This document shows, in pieces, positions 7,880-16,544 of a stretch of DNA of 64,000 nt. The stretch's first letter is position 1. The number at the start of each line of letters is the position of its first letter. The notes under the pieces are model-generated. The model did no database searches. It saw only the letters and a list, made by a program, of their open reading frames with translations, and was not told where the DNA came from. Location of the stretch: assembly GCA_021817605.1 (NCBI GenBank), contig JAKAUN010000004.1:1-64000 (forward strand), read 5' to 3'. Position numbers and translations under genes: made by a program. Origin of the DNA: Thermoplasmata archaeon (GTDB lineage Archaea; Thermoplasmatota; Thermoplasmata; Lutacidiplasmatales; UBA184).

Positions 7880-9258
7880 GTGCTCGCTTTCGCGGTCCCT
7901 TCGCTCGGGGGAGCTGTCACGGAGTCGATTCGCTCTCGAGCGAGAGTCGCGTACACGGGATTGAGGTCGATGCCAACCGATCGCCTCCCCAGACGTCGGG
8001 CGACGGCGAGCACCGTTCCACTGCCCATGAACGGGTCGAGTACCAGGCAGGGACGAACTCGTGCGGTCCGACACGGGCACCGCTTGCGGAAACCCAAGTC
8101 GATCCTCCGGTAAGTCCCGTCGTGGATTCCGGGTGCGGCGATGCCCTGACCCCTCCCGAAGGCCAACGACTTGTTCGGATGCCAATCATGCCCGATCCCG
8201 CCTCCTTCCGCCCGCGCCTCGCGCGCCCATGGGGTTCCGCACTCCGCACACGTTCCCCGCTCGGACGTGCCGGCGCGAATGCAGACCTCCGGTAGCGCCT
8301 CGGGGAACGTGGCGAAGTGGGCCCCGGGGTACGGTTGCGTGGCGATCTGCCACACCGACCGAAGGTTCCGCCCCGCAGGGTCGGTGTTGGCCAGCATCGG
8401 GAACCGTCGGAAGTCGCCCCTCGAGTGCTTGGACCGGTAGTCGGGATTGTCCCCGGCGTTCGGGAGATGATGCTGGAGTCTCCGGAGGGAACTCTCCTGG
8501 AGCGGCTCCCGAACCGCCTCGGCGTCGTAGAAATAGTGCCGCGACTTCGAGAGGAGGAAGACGTATTCGTGCGATCGGGTCGGGCGGTCCCGGACGGGCT
8601 CCGGCATTGGGTTTCTCTTGGCCCAGATGCAGTCTGACCGAAGCCACCACCCCCGCCGACGCATCTCGAAGGCAACCCGCCAGGGAATCCCGGTGAGGTC
8701 CTACGGCTTGAGGTCCCCGTACCGGCTCGCTGGGCGTCGGTTCCCCCCTCGGCTCCGGGTAAGGGAAGGATCCCACTCGCGGGAGAAGACCTCCCGGGAG
8801 GATCTCCGGACCGGGCTGTCGGTATGGTACGTGTCGCCGAGGTTGAGCCAAAGCGTCCCATCCGAGCGGAGGACCCGGTGAACCTCGTCGAAGACAGAGG
8901 CGAGGTGGTCGACGAAGAGGTCGGGATCCGGTTCGAGGCCCAGCTGGCCGAGCCAGCCTCCGCACTTGGAACATGCTTGCGTCGTAGGGAGCTCGATGTT
9001 GGATCCGCGATGACCAGCTTGAATCGACGCGGGGTTCTGCACGTCCTCGGGTGAGCGCTCTCTCCGTGGCGGAACGGGCGCCCAGTCGTGGATGCACGCC
9101 TCGTCCCCTCCCCAGAGCACGGGCGGGATCCCGTAGTCCCGGAGTCCCCAGTATGGCGGAGAGGTGACGACACAGTGGATCGACTCTTCGGGAAGTTGAC
9201 GAAGGACCTCCCGCACCTCTCCCTCGATGACCAAGGGGACGACCCCGCGAGGGATCAT
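7876..9258 (-). pseudogene. DNA (cytosine-N4/adenine-N6) methyltransferase with an in-frame TAG
   Basis: Class beta amino-methyltransferase: the catalytic TSPPYWGLRDYG comes first and the SAM-binding DPFMGSGTVLAVARRL near the C-terminus. TSPPY favours N4-cytosine. Cys pairs (CSKCGG; CAECGTPW; CPC) suggest zinc-binding insertions, as in many phage-borne enzymes. An amber codon (8701-8703) splits the frame at LKP-stop-DLTGIPWRVAF; relatives of this group usually read LKPKDL at this place, so AAG to TAG is the simplest origin. Both halves stay in the same frame. The ATG at 9258 is chosen because it overlaps the upstream stop (ATGA) and directly precedes the conserved start MIPRGVVPLVIEGEV. No restriction endonuclease is seen nearby. 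Confidence 0.85.
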
Positions 9259-9524
9259 GCCGTCCCCTCCAAGTCCCGCCAGAAGCGTTCGTTCCGGGCC
9301 GCTCTCCTCTCGCTGCGGTGGTGCTCGTCCCCGACCTCTCGAATGAACTGGACGCGGGGACCGAACTCCGCCCGAACCCGGTCGAGTTCCCGGCGGACGC
9401 GCCATTCCGGCTTCGTGAACTCCTCGACCGTGTCGTTGAGGCGGGAGGCGTAGCTCTGGAGCAGGAGGACGACGCTCTCGAGTTCGCGGCGGCTGAGGAG
9501 GCGAAGGGGAACGGCGTCGCTCAT
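9255..9524 (-). CDS. Small hypothetical protein of the element operon
   Basis: An 89-residue, strongly charged protein beginning MSDAVPLRLLSRRELESVVL. It has a Leu-rich helix (residues 5-30) and a long Arg/Glu-rich C-terminal helix, likely coiled coil. It overlaps the gene before it and the methyltransferase after it by 4 nt each. The frame continues upstream to 9854, but that part is antisense to a better frame. No family recognised; its place between an unknown gene and a methyltransferase suggests an element accessory factor. Confidence 0.6.
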   Translation of the reverse strand: MSDAVPLRLLSRRELESVVLLLQSYASRLNDTVEEFTKPEWRVRRELDRVRAEFGPRVQFIREVGDEHHRSERRAARNERFWRDLEGTA

Positions 9525-10204
9525 GCAGCGAGCGTCGCCTCCTGGTCGAGGGGACGATACCCTAGGTTTCCCCGGAGGTAATGGAAGTCGGGGATCCGCG
9601 TGGGCGGCGGTGCCGAGTCCTCGATGATCCACTCGTCTCCAGTTCGCCACGCCGGACGAAGCAGGCCACTCTCGCAGAACCCGGCGATGGCGTGGAGCCG
9701 CCGCGGCGGTCGATAGCTCGGGAACGTCTGGACGACCAACCGGTCGAGCGCGGGAAACGGAGCGAGCCAGCCGAACGGGTGAGGGGCGTAGAAGACGCGG
9801 AGGGCGCGCACCGCGGCCTCGTCGACCTTGCGCGGCGCCGCGGCGCGCGCACACACGCGCTGCTTCCAGCGGTAGGCTTCCAGGAGCTCATCGAAGGCGG
9901 CGTCCGAGAGCGGGGGACGCCCCCCGGCGCGTCCCTTCGGTTCTCCCCGACCGGCGGAGCCGACGAGTCCGCGCCTTCCGACAACCTGGCGGATGCGCTG
10001 GAACTCGGCCCAGTTCCGGTCGGAGAGGTAAATCTCGCGGAGGTTGCGCCGGCGGCGGAGAGGTTTGACGGGTGAAACGGTGGGGGTTTCTAGGGTGAAA
10101 GGGGGTGGGTTTATCGGGTGAAACTCGGGGTCGGGGGAGTGGTCCGGGGGCCCGGAAACGGGTCCGGGAAACCCACTCTCTGACGGAACCCTTCGCTCGT
10201 ACAT
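9521..10204 (-). CDS. Hypothetical protein of the element operon
   Basis: A 227-residue product starting at ATG. The N-terminal 50 residues are Pro-rich and low in complexity, coming from a 23-bp DNA repeat. From about residue 51 (RRRRNLREIYLSDRNWAEFQ) it looks like an ordered, basic, possibly DNA-binding domain, and the C-terminal half is rich in aromatic residues (FYAPHPFGWLAPFPALDRLV). No family recognised. The stop overlaps the next start by 4 nt. A later natural start is not evident, so either the Pro-rich leader is translated or a non-ATG start is used after the repeats. Confidence 0.55.
   Translation of the reverse strand: MYERRVPSESGFPGPVSGPPDHSPDPEFHPINPPPFTLETPTVSPVKPLRRRRNLREIYLSDRNWAEFQRIRQVVGRRGLVGSAGRGEPKGRAGGRPPLSDAAFDELLEAYRWKQRVCARAAAPRKVDEAAVRALRVFYAPHPFGWLAPFPALDRLVVQTFPSYRPPRRLHAIAGFCESGLLRPAWRTGDEWIIEDSAPPPTRIPDFHYLRGNLGYRPLDQEATLAA
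10070..10138. repeat. Three 23-bp direct repeats (GGGTGAAA core)
   Basis: GGGTGAAA recurs at 10070, 10093 and 10116, exactly 23 bp apart. The first two units agree at 18 of 23 positions; the third agrees over its first nine bases and then drifts. A partial unit ending GGTTTGAC lies just before. Because 23 is not a multiple of three, the encoded peptide does not repeat, so the signal is at DNA level. It resembles iterons or tandem protein-binding sites near the 5' end of the element operon. Confidence 0.65.
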
Positions 10205-10210
10205 GGGACT

Positions 10211-10429
10211 TCAGCGGGAGAGTTCGTGTGCGCGCGCGTACCCGGTCGGGCGAATCGTTCGAAGCTCGAACGCGAACCCGTGGATCGGGCAGAACGAGAG
10301 GTGGAGGACCGGGTTGTGCCGGATGAAGGAGAAGCACCGACCGCACACCCACCCTGGCACCGGGGAATCCCGTGAAGCGGGCGGCGGCGGTTCGACCTCG
10401 AAGACGATCTCGGCGAAGCCCTCGGTCAC
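10211..10429 (-). CDS. Small zinc-binding protein, first gene of the element operon
   Basis: A 72-residue product from GTG 10429. Residues around 28-50 hold a Cys/His set (VCGRCFSF...LSFCPIHG: CxxC and CxxH), consistent with one zinc ion, followed by a short beta-rich tail. The stop is 6 nt before the next gene. Upstream is a divergent A/T-richer spacer shared with the aldo/keto reductase. Function unknown; small zinc proteins of this kind are common in archaeal mobile elements. Confidence 0.55.
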   Translation of the reverse strand: MTEGFAEIVFEVEPPPPASRDSPVPGWVCGRCFSFIRHNPVLHLSFCPIHGFAFELRTIRPTGYARAHELSR

Positions 10430-10529
10430 GGCACCACCCCCGGAAGCGTTTCAGGCGGGCGGTGGATGGGGCCGGAGTCGCGTCCGGCAACCCGGTGACG
10501 GTGTTCTCCCGGGCTCGGTTTTTGTATGG

Positions 10530-10540
10530 GTTCTATAAGG
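10530..10540 (+). promoter_or_regulatory. TATA-like element for the aldo/keto reductase
   Basis: GTTCTATAAGG lies about 33 nt before the GTG at 10569 in an otherwise GC-rich stretch. The spacer 10430-10568 also separates the divergent element operon, so this is where the island borders housekeeping-type genes. Confidence 0.5.
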
Positions 10541-10568
10541 AAAGAGTTACGGGCCCGCCGGGGCCACG

Positions 10569-11378
10569 GTGGCTCTCGGGGACCGACGTCTCCGCCGGAT
10601 CGGGCTCGGCACGAACCGGATCACCGACACCGAGGCCGCGCGAACGCTCCTGCGTCGAGCGGTGGAGCTCGGGGTCGAGCTCATCGACACCGCCGACATC
10701 TACCAGGCCACCGCGAGCGAAACCACGATCGGAGCTACACTCGGGGGCGACCATCCCCGGGTCGTCGTGGCGACCAAGGGTGGGATGGTTCGTACGGCCG
10801 AGGGCTACGGCGCTGACGGCCGTCCCGAGTACCTTCGGACCGCCCTGGTAGCGAGCCTTCGACGGCTGGGGGCCGACCGGATCGACCTCTACCAGCTACA
10901 CCGGGTTGACCCGCACGTGCCGATCGAACTGAGCGTCGGCGCCCTCCGAGAGATGCAGCGGGAGGGCCTCCTTCGCTGGATCGGACTGTCGAACGTGACG
11001 GTTGAGGAACTCGACCGGGCGCGTCGGGAGGCGACCATCGTCTCCGTGCAGAACCGCTACAACCTCCTCGACCGGGAGCACGAGGCCGTCCTGGAGTACT
11101 GCGAGCGCCACGGGATCGTCTTCCTCCCGTGGACCCCGTTCCGCCGCGGAGGGATCTCCGAGGAGCCGGTCCTCGCCGAGATGGCCGCCCGGCTCGGTGC
11201 GACCGCCCACCAGCTCGCGCTGAGGTGGCTTCTCTGGCGATCGCCGGTCGTCCTCCCGATCCCCGGGACGCTCTCAGTACGGCATCTCGAGGAGAACCTC
11301 GCCGCAGCCGCCTTGGTGCTCGAGCAGGAGGAGCTTCGGCGCCTTGGCGAGCTCGCTCCGCCGGCCGCAAGGCCCTGA
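10569..11378 (+). CDS. Aldo/keto reductase
   Basis: NAD(P)H-dependent oxidoreductase with a TIM-barrel fold, cytosolic, 269 residues, which is usual for short AKRs. The catalytic tetrad is visible: D40 and Y45 in IDTADIY, K70 in VVATKGG and H111 in LYQLHRVD. GLSNVTVEEL and VVLPIPGTLSVRHLEENL are the family's cofactor-binding segments. The start is GTG, close behind a TATA-like element. Substrate cannot be told from sequence. It stands alone between the mobile island and a convergent P-type ATPase. Confidence 0.9.
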   Translation: MALGDRRLRRIGLGTNRITDTEAARTLLRRAVELGVELIDTADIYQATASETTIGATLGGDHPRVVVATKGGMVRTAEGYGADGRPEYLRTALVASLRRLGADRIDLYQLHRVDPHVPIELSVGALREMQREGLLRWIGLSNVTVEELDRARREATIVSVQNRYNLLDREHEAVLEYCERHGIVFLPWTPFRRGGISEEPVLAEMAARLGATAHQLALRWLLWRSPVVLPIPGTLSVRHLEENLAAAALVLEQEELRRLGELAPPAARP

Positions 11379-11463
11379 GCGGGCAGGGCGCGCGGCACGC
11401 ATCCTCCCCCAAACCGCTCCCCACGAGGGGCAGAAGTGCCCGGAAGACCGCGACCCCAAGGCC

Positions 11464-13851
11464 CTATCGGTCGGCCCCGGGGGAGGGGCGCGGCGGTTCG
11501 GTCCGTCGGGCGAGACGCGAGCCGGGGCCGAAGGCGCCGGTGCGTCGGATGAGCTGCTCCTTCACGAAGTCGACCGGGATCGCCACGCCGAGGATGGCGA
11601 CGAGGACCAGCCCCACGAGCCAGGGGCTGATCGCCACCGGCATGAGCGTTCCCGTGACGGCGAGGAGGCCGACCACGACCATGTCGGCCACCACCGCGAC
11701 GAGCAGCGGGGTGCTCGGTCGGGACGACCAGGCGTGGCCGCGCTCGCGCACGAGGAGCAGGGTCGCCTGGGAGCCGAAGACCAGGTAGACGAAGAAGAAG
11801 GTCTGGAGCTCGGCGACTCCGAAGTGGGCGACGGCGAGGGCCCAGCCGAGGAGCCCGAGCGAGAGGGCGAGCCAGGACCCTCCCACGACCCCGGCGACGA
11901 TGGCGATCTCCCGTACATCCCAGCGGTCCGGGCCCGACGAGACGCGGGCGCGGTCGGAGCCGGTGGCCATGGAGACGAAGTCGTTGGCGAAGATGAGCAG
12001 CAGGATGAGGAACGGGCTCGTCACGAAGACCCCCGCGGCGACGAACCCCACGGTGAGAAGGAAGACCTGCTCGAAGTTCTTCGAGACCTTGTTGAGCGTC
12101 CAGGTGAGCATCCGACGGTAGACCTTGCGGCCGGAGCGCACGGCGCTCACGATGTCCGCGAGGCCCGGGCGGGTGAGGACGAGCTTGGCCGAGGCACGGG
12201 CGACGTCGGTGGCGTTCGACACGGCGATGCCGACCTCGGCCTGCTTGAGGGCGGGAGCGTCGTTCACTCCGTCGCCGGTCATCCCGACCACATGCCGGCT
12301 CCTCTGGAGGGCCTCGACCAGGCGGTACTTGTCCTCGGGATAGACTCCCGCGAACCCATCGTAGGCGGACGGGTCCCTCTCGAGGTCCGCACGCTCCCCG
12401 ATGCGCTCGCCGATCCCGACCCGGCGGGCGACCACCAGGGCGGTGGGGCGGGTGTCGCCAGTGAGCATGACGACCCGGACCCCCATCTCCTTGAGCGAGC
12501 TCACGAGCGAGGGTGCGTCCGCCCTTGGCGGGTCCGCGAGGGCGATCAGACCGGCGAGCCGGAGGGCGCCGTCCTGCTCGACGCCGACGCCGAGCACGCG
12601 GGCCCCTCCTTCGGAGAGACGAGTGAGCGCCGCGGGGTCCGGCGCTACCCCGCAGAGCTCCGCTACGACGGACGGGGAGCCGAGGACCACCCGGTGGTCC
12701 TGCCCGTCCGCGCGGACCACCGCTTCGGAACGCTTGAGCGCCGGGTCGAACGGAACGAACCGGACCCGGGAAGGAGGTGTCAGGCCGCGCCGGCCGAGCT
12801 CGGCGAGGATCGCGAGGTCGATAGTGTCACCCGTCGACGCGTCGCAGGCGGCGCTGGCGAGCGCAAGGAGCCGGTCCTCCTCGCCGGGGACGGAGGCCGC
12901 GAGGTCTCGCAGCGTCTCCCGGCCCTCGGTCAGGGTCCCGGTCTTGTCGACGCACAAGAGGTCCATGCTCGCGGCCTCCTGCACGGCGGAGAGCCCGGTG
13001 ACCAGCACCCCTTCCTCGACCAGCTCCCGCGACTCGAGCGCGTTCGCGATCGTGAACGTCGCCGGCATCGCCGCCGGGACCGAGGCGATGAGAAGGATGA
13101 GGACGAACGGGACGACGTCGCTGAGCGGGATGCCCCGCAGCCAGCCCGTGGCCAGGACGAGGACCGCCATCGCGGCGTCCAGCGTGACCAGGTAGCGCAC
13201 GATCCCGAAGAGGAGGCTCTGGAGATGGCTCACCGTCCGCGCGGAGCGGACGAGCTCGGCGGTCTTCCCGTAGAAGCTTCGGGAGGCGGTCGCCGTGACC
13301 TCGGCGTCCGCCTCCCCCCGACGCACGACCGAGCTAGAGTAGATCGTCGCCCCCGGGGAGCGAGAAACGGGCTCTGACTCGCCGGTGAGCGTGGACTGGT
13401 CGACCTCGAGGAGGCCGTCGCGGATCTCGCCGTCGGCCGGGACGATGTCCCCCATCCTGAGGTGGATGCGGTCGCCCGGGACCAGCTCGCGTGCGGGCAG
13501 CGAGACCCAGGCGCCGTCGCGGTAGGTCCTCGTCGTCACCCGCAGCCGGCGACGCAAAAGGTTGAGGGCGGCGGTAGCCCGCTGCTCCTGGAAATAGGCA
13601 AGGAGCGCGTTGAAGACAAGGAGCGAAAAGAGGATCGCTGCCTCGGGAACCTTGTCGAGGACGATCTCGAGGACGAGAGCCGCTTCGAGCATCCAGGCGA
13701 CCGGGCCCCAGAACCTTGCGGCGAGGTCGCGCAGCGGCCGCGAGGGCGTCTCGGGGAGCTCGTTGGGCCCGTAGACTGCGAGACGCGAACGCGCCTCTTC
13801 CGAGGTGAGCCCCCCCGGGCTGCCCGTCGCGGCGAGAGGGGCCGCCGTCAT
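11464..13851 (-). CDS. P3A-type proton-exporting P-type ATPase
   Basis: Membrane ion pump of 795 residues. The phosphorylation motif is VDKTGTLTEG, the actuator loop is STLTGESEP, the hinge region has MLTGDTRPTALVVA and GDGVNDAPALKQAEVGIAV. LIASVPAAMPATFTIA, in the fourth membrane helix, is typical of plasma-membrane H+-ATPases (type IIIA), found in plants, fungi and some acid-tolerant archaea. About ten membrane helices are predicted by eye. ATG 13851 precedes the conserved N-terminal LTSEEARSRLAVYGPNE; the frame is also open to a GTG at 13938, which would add a basic, unlikely leader. It likely maintains pH or membrane potential. Convergent with the aldo/keto reductase. Confidence 0.88.
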   Translation of the reverse strand: MTAAPLAATGSPGGLTSEEARSRLAVYGPNELPETPSRPLRDLAARFWGPVAWMLEAALVLEIVLDKVPEAAILFSLLVFNALLAYFQEQRATAALNLLRRRLRVTTRTYRDGAWVSLPARELVPGDRIHLRMGDIVPADGEIRDGLLEVDQSTLTGESEPVSRSPGATIYSSSVVRRGEADAEVTATASRSFYGKTAELVRSARTVSHLQSLLFGIVRYLVTLDAAMAVLVLATGWLRGIPLSDVVPFVLILLIASVPAAMPATFTIANALESRELVEEGVLVTGLSAVQEAASMDLLCVDKTGTLTEGRETLRDLAASVPGEEDRLLALASAACDASTGDTIDLAILAELGRRGLTPPSRVRFVPFDPALKRSEAVVRADGQDHRVVLGSPSVVAELCGVAPDPAALTRLSEGGARVLGVGVEQDGALRLAGLIALADPPRADAPSLVSSLKEMGVRVVMLTGDTRPTALVVARRVGIGERIGERADLERDPSAYDGFAGVYPEDKYRLVEALQRSRHVVGMTGDGVNDAPALKQAEVGIAVSNATDVARASAKLVLTRPGLADIVSAVRSGRKVYRRMLTWTLNKVSKNFEQVFLLTVGFVAAGVFVTSPFLILLLIFANDFVSMATGSDRARVSSGPDRWDVREIAIVAGVVGGSWLALSLGLLGWALAVAHFGVAELQTFFFVYLVFGSQATLLLVRERGHAWSSRPSTPLLVAVVADMVVVGLLAVTGTLMPVAISPWLVGLVLVAILGVAIPVDFVKEQLIRRTGAFGPGSRLARRTEPPRPSPGADR

Positions 13852-14377
13852 GCCCCCGAGCGACCGGAGCGAAAGGCTCCGGCGCTGCGTACTTGGGTTT
13901 CTGAAGGCACGTTCCCTCGCGGTCCCTTCCGGGCTCACCCACGTCGGGCTAAGTCGTGTTCGTCCCCGCTACGCCGAGCCTACTCCGAGGCCGCCGACTC
14001 CGGCCGCCGCGGGTGCCGCCCGCTGTTCCGCCGAACCCCGGCGCCGCGAGTGTGGAGGCGCTGTACGAGGGTCGCAAGGCGATGCAGGCGTCCTCCCCTG
14101 CTAAGGTTCCGGCACCTCGACGGAAAGAGGAGACCGACGCCAATTTCTCCGCGTCGGGAGGGAAGACCGACTTTCTACCCGCGAGGGCTCCGACCTGCGG
14201 GCTTGCCTGCAGCTGGCGCTCGGCAGCGTCGCATCGAGGCGCTGGAGCGGATCAGTCCGCCACCGGCTCAGCCCGACCGCTCCTTCCAAAGGCTCTTCGC
14301 CGAGCGGACCCGGATTCCCGAAGAGTGTCGAGGGCATTCGGGCAGGAGCCGTGCTCAGCCGCTGGAGCCCGATCCCA
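13852..14377. other. Spacer without a convincing gene
   Basis: Several overlapping frames exist on both strands, as expected in GC-rich DNA, but all have Arg/Pro/Ser-rich, domain-free translations. I see no RNA gene, repeat or clear promoter apart from A/T-richer spots near 13888 and 13951 that might serve the ATPase. It may contain decayed sequence. Confidence 0.4.
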
Positions 14378-15058
14378 CTACGGGAGCGCGCCGCACGCTG
14401 GGCAACGCTCGGTGGCGTCGCGAGGCAAGCTCCCGCCACATGCGGCGCACTTTCGAGAGGTTGAGACCTCGGGGGTGCCTCCCAAGTCCCCGGGGGCTCG
14501 AGCAGGAGGCCGCGGCGCGGCTGCCTCCGCGGACGGCGCGCCTGGGGAGACGGCAGACGGCGTGTGCCTTGAGGTTCGCAACGCACCGGCGTTCGACCGA
14601 ACCCTCCGCTCCCGCCGCAGCCCAAGGACGAGCAGAACGGCCCCCACGACGGCGAAGAGCCCGCCGAGGAGCTGACCGGGATGGACCCCTCCGGACTGCG
14701 CGAAGGTGAGCGTCACGGCGATCTCGGTCGTGCCCGAGCAAGCGTACAGATAGTAGGTGTAGCCCGGGTCGAGGCGGGCCGAGAATGCCCCGGAGGCTCC
14801 TCGGCCGCTGTTCACGAGTACCGAGTTCGGCGGAGGGCAGACGGGCGACCCCGACTCGAGGTAGACGGTAGTGCCGATGGGCTGTCCGGTCCAGCTAACC
14901 GATAGGGTCGTCGCCGTGTAGCGGGTATCGACCAACTGGACCTGCTCGCTCGACGTGAGTCCCACCGTTGTGGGGCTGGTGGGAAGCAGGAAGACGAGGA
15001 TGAGGAGCGCCCCGGTGATCAGAAGGACCACTCCGGCGACGACGTGCCCTCGGCGCAT
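14378..15058 (-). CDS. Two-helix membrane protein with C-terminal zinc ribbon
   Basis: A 226-residue protein from ATG 15058. Residues 3-25 are a hydrophobic helix (VVAGVVLLITGALLILVFLL). An extracytoplasmic beta-rich domain of roughly 90 residues follows (TATTLSVSWTGQPIG; a Cys pair SPVCPPP/YACSG could form a disulfide), then a second helix (LLGGLFAVVGAVLLVLGL) and a cytoplasmic tail ending in CAACGGSL...CPACG. The frame extends upstream to 15202, but the added leader looks non-coding. This layout, outside domain plus inside zinc ribbon, recurs at 25943-26497 and 52740-56147. Function unknown. Confidence 0.72.
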   Translation of the reverse strand: MRRGHVVAGVVLLITGALLILVFLLPTSPTTVGLTSSEQVQLVDTRYTATTLSVSWTGQPIGTTVYLESGSPVCPPPNSVLVNSGRGASGAFSARLDPGYTYYLYACSGTTEIAVTLTFAQSGGVHPGQLLGGLFAVVGAVLLVLGLRRERRVRSNAGALRTSRHTPSAVSPGAPSAEAAAPRPPARAPGDLGGTPEVSTSRKCAACGGSLPRDATERCPACGALP

Positions 15059-15450
15059 CGGCGGTGAACCGTCTGTAGGGTCATAACACGCACACCCAAG
15101 AGGCTCCGGGCTCGCGTTACTACGGCTACGACCACGGGCCCCGCCCGATGGGCGGCCTGCTCGCTGCCGCTCGACGATCCCTCGGCCCGAGCAGTTCGAC
15201 ACCGTCCGCGTGCGGGGTCACGTCTCCTGCGGACCGGCCAGCGGTGGGGTCTTTCGCGTCGGCAAAAGAAGGAGCGGCGGCGAGCGTTTCACGACCTTAC
15301 CGCCCGTGTTTATGACCTCCGTCACCCCTGCCCCGGCGTGAAGCGGCGATCCGGGAGCAAGACAACGACAGTGGGGATGACGGGAACCAAGGTAGCAGCT
15401 GAGACGACGCGTTCCTGGCCGATGCCGTCGCAGGGTCGCCCGGGGTGCGC

Positions 15451-16152
15451 ATGACGCAGTTCGTTCTCGTCCCCGGCGCTTGGCTTGGCGCCTGGGCGTG
15501 GAAGGAGGTAGTCCCTGCCCTCGAGAGCGAGGGGCACTCCGCCTTTCCGGTGACGCTGACAGGGATGGGCGACAGGGTCCATCTCGCCTCGAGGGAGGTC
15601 GGGATGGCGACGGCCATCGAGGATGTGCTGAACGTGATCCGATTCAACGAGATCGACGAGTTCGTGATGGTCGGCCACAGCTTCGCGGGCAAGGTGGCAG
15701 CGGCGGTAGCGGACCGGGTACACAAGCAGGTACGCAGGGTCGTCTACGTCGACGCCCTCCGCCCCGAGAGGGTGAGGACGCCGCAGGCAGGTTTCGACCC
15801 CAGCCAGGAGTTCGGGCCGGCTCCCGAGGGGACTCATGCGATCCCCTTGACCGAGGAGATCGTTGCGAGGATCGGGAAGGACGTCACGGGGCCGAACCTG
15901 AGGAGGATGATTTCCCTAGGAACCCCTTGGCCCGTCAAGATGGCCAAGGATCCGATCACCCTCTCGAAGGAGTACGACGCGCTGAAGGAGGCCTACATCT
16001 TCTGCAGCCTGAGCGGGGACCCGGTCGAGGAGATCGTCGCCGGGAAGTGGGGAAAGCTCGAGGGACCGCACAAGATCATCGAGACCGGCCACTGGCCCAT
16101 GATCACCCAGCCGCAGCAGTTGGCCAAAGACCTACTCGCTCTGGCCAAGTGA
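15451..16152 (+). CDS. Alpha/beta hydrolase
   Basis: A 233-residue esterase-like hydrolase. The strand-turn VLVPGAWLGAW near residue 5 supplies the oxyanion hole, GHSFAG near residue 85 carries the nucleophilic Ser, and ETGHWPM near the C-terminus carries the catalytic His. The short lid and overall layout resemble the MES/HNL-type and EstC hydrolase group. ATG 15451 is chosen over GTG 15445 because it places the first beta strand directly at the N-terminus (MTQFVLVPG). Substrate unknown; cytosolic; stands alone. Confidence 0.88.
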   Translation: MTQFVLVPGAWLGAWAWKEVVPALESEGHSAFPVTLTGMGDRVHLASREVGMATAIEDVLNVIRFNEIDEFVMVGHSFAGKVAAAVADRVHKQVRRVVYVDALRPERVRTPQAGFDPSQEFGPAPEGTHAIPLTEEIVARIGKDVTGPNLRRMISLGTPWPVKMAKDPITLSKEYDALKEAYIFCSLSGDPVEEIVAGKWGKLEGPHKIIETGHWPMITQPQQLAKDLLALAK

Positions 16153-16336
16153 CCCTGGGGTTCGCCCGACACTGGCCGTCTCGTTGGGGCTGATAGGCCC
16201 GGTAAAGAGCGAGGACGTCACGGTCCTAGGGCCCGCTCGTTAGCACCGGCCGTGTCCTGTGGGCGCTTGCAGACGACCTATCGCGGTAGCCGGTGCCACT
16301 GCCCGAAGTGGTCAGGCGAGCCGGAGTTAGGATGAG

Positions 16337-16411
16337 CGGGCGCGGAGGGATTTGAACCCTCGACCGCCGGGTTAGGAACCCGGTGCCCTATCCAGACTAG
16401 GCTACGCGCCC
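16337..16411 (-). tRNA. tRNA-Arg (anticodon CCU)
   Basis: Read on the minus strand, the acceptor stem GGGCGCG pairs with CGCGCCC, the anticodon arm is CCGGG-TTCCTAA-CCCGG and the T arm is GAGGG-TTCAAAT-CCCTC. The 7-nt loop places CCT at positions 34-36, decoding AGG. There is no encoded CCA and no sign of an intron. It sits next to a decayed transposase and a surface-glycan cluster, a common setting for integration. Confidence 0.93.
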
Positions 16412-16544
16412 CGACCAATGTGCTCCTTTCGGGCCCTTTACGGTTTGGGACCGGGGGGCCCGACACTGCTCACGACAGGTAATTTCGCTACTCAGGTGGG
16501 TTGAGCGCGTTAGCTCCTGACGGGGTGGGCGACTCCCCGTCGCC

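Larger units (their letters stand above)
7187..10429 (-). mobile_element. Decaying mobile-element operon
   Basis: Five minus-strand genes are packed head to tail: a zinc protein, two unknowns, a DNA methyltransferase and a serine recombinase. The last four are joined by 4-nt overlaps at 9521-9524, 9255-9258 and 7876-7879; the first is 6 nt from the second. A recombinase plus an orphan methyltransferase in a compact operon is typical of an integrated plasmid, provirus or integrative element. Two of the genes carry single in-frame stops. Element ends and attachment sites could not be located in the window, so the limits given are those of the operon. Confidence 0.55.

Noticed and set aside
8701-8703. 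Pyrrolysine at the amber codon of the methyltransferase
   Set aside because: TAG is the ordinary stop of several genes here (for example secG, gcvH, ahcY and the large surface protein), and no Pyl gene is seen; mutation is simpler.
11344-13377. Long plus-strand open frame opposite the P-type ATPase
   Set aside because: Antisense shadow; the minus strand carries all P-type ATPase motifs.
15377-15454. 25-codon leader frame ending on the hydrolase ATG
   Set aside because: Short, no ribosome site or conserved sequence; chance frame.
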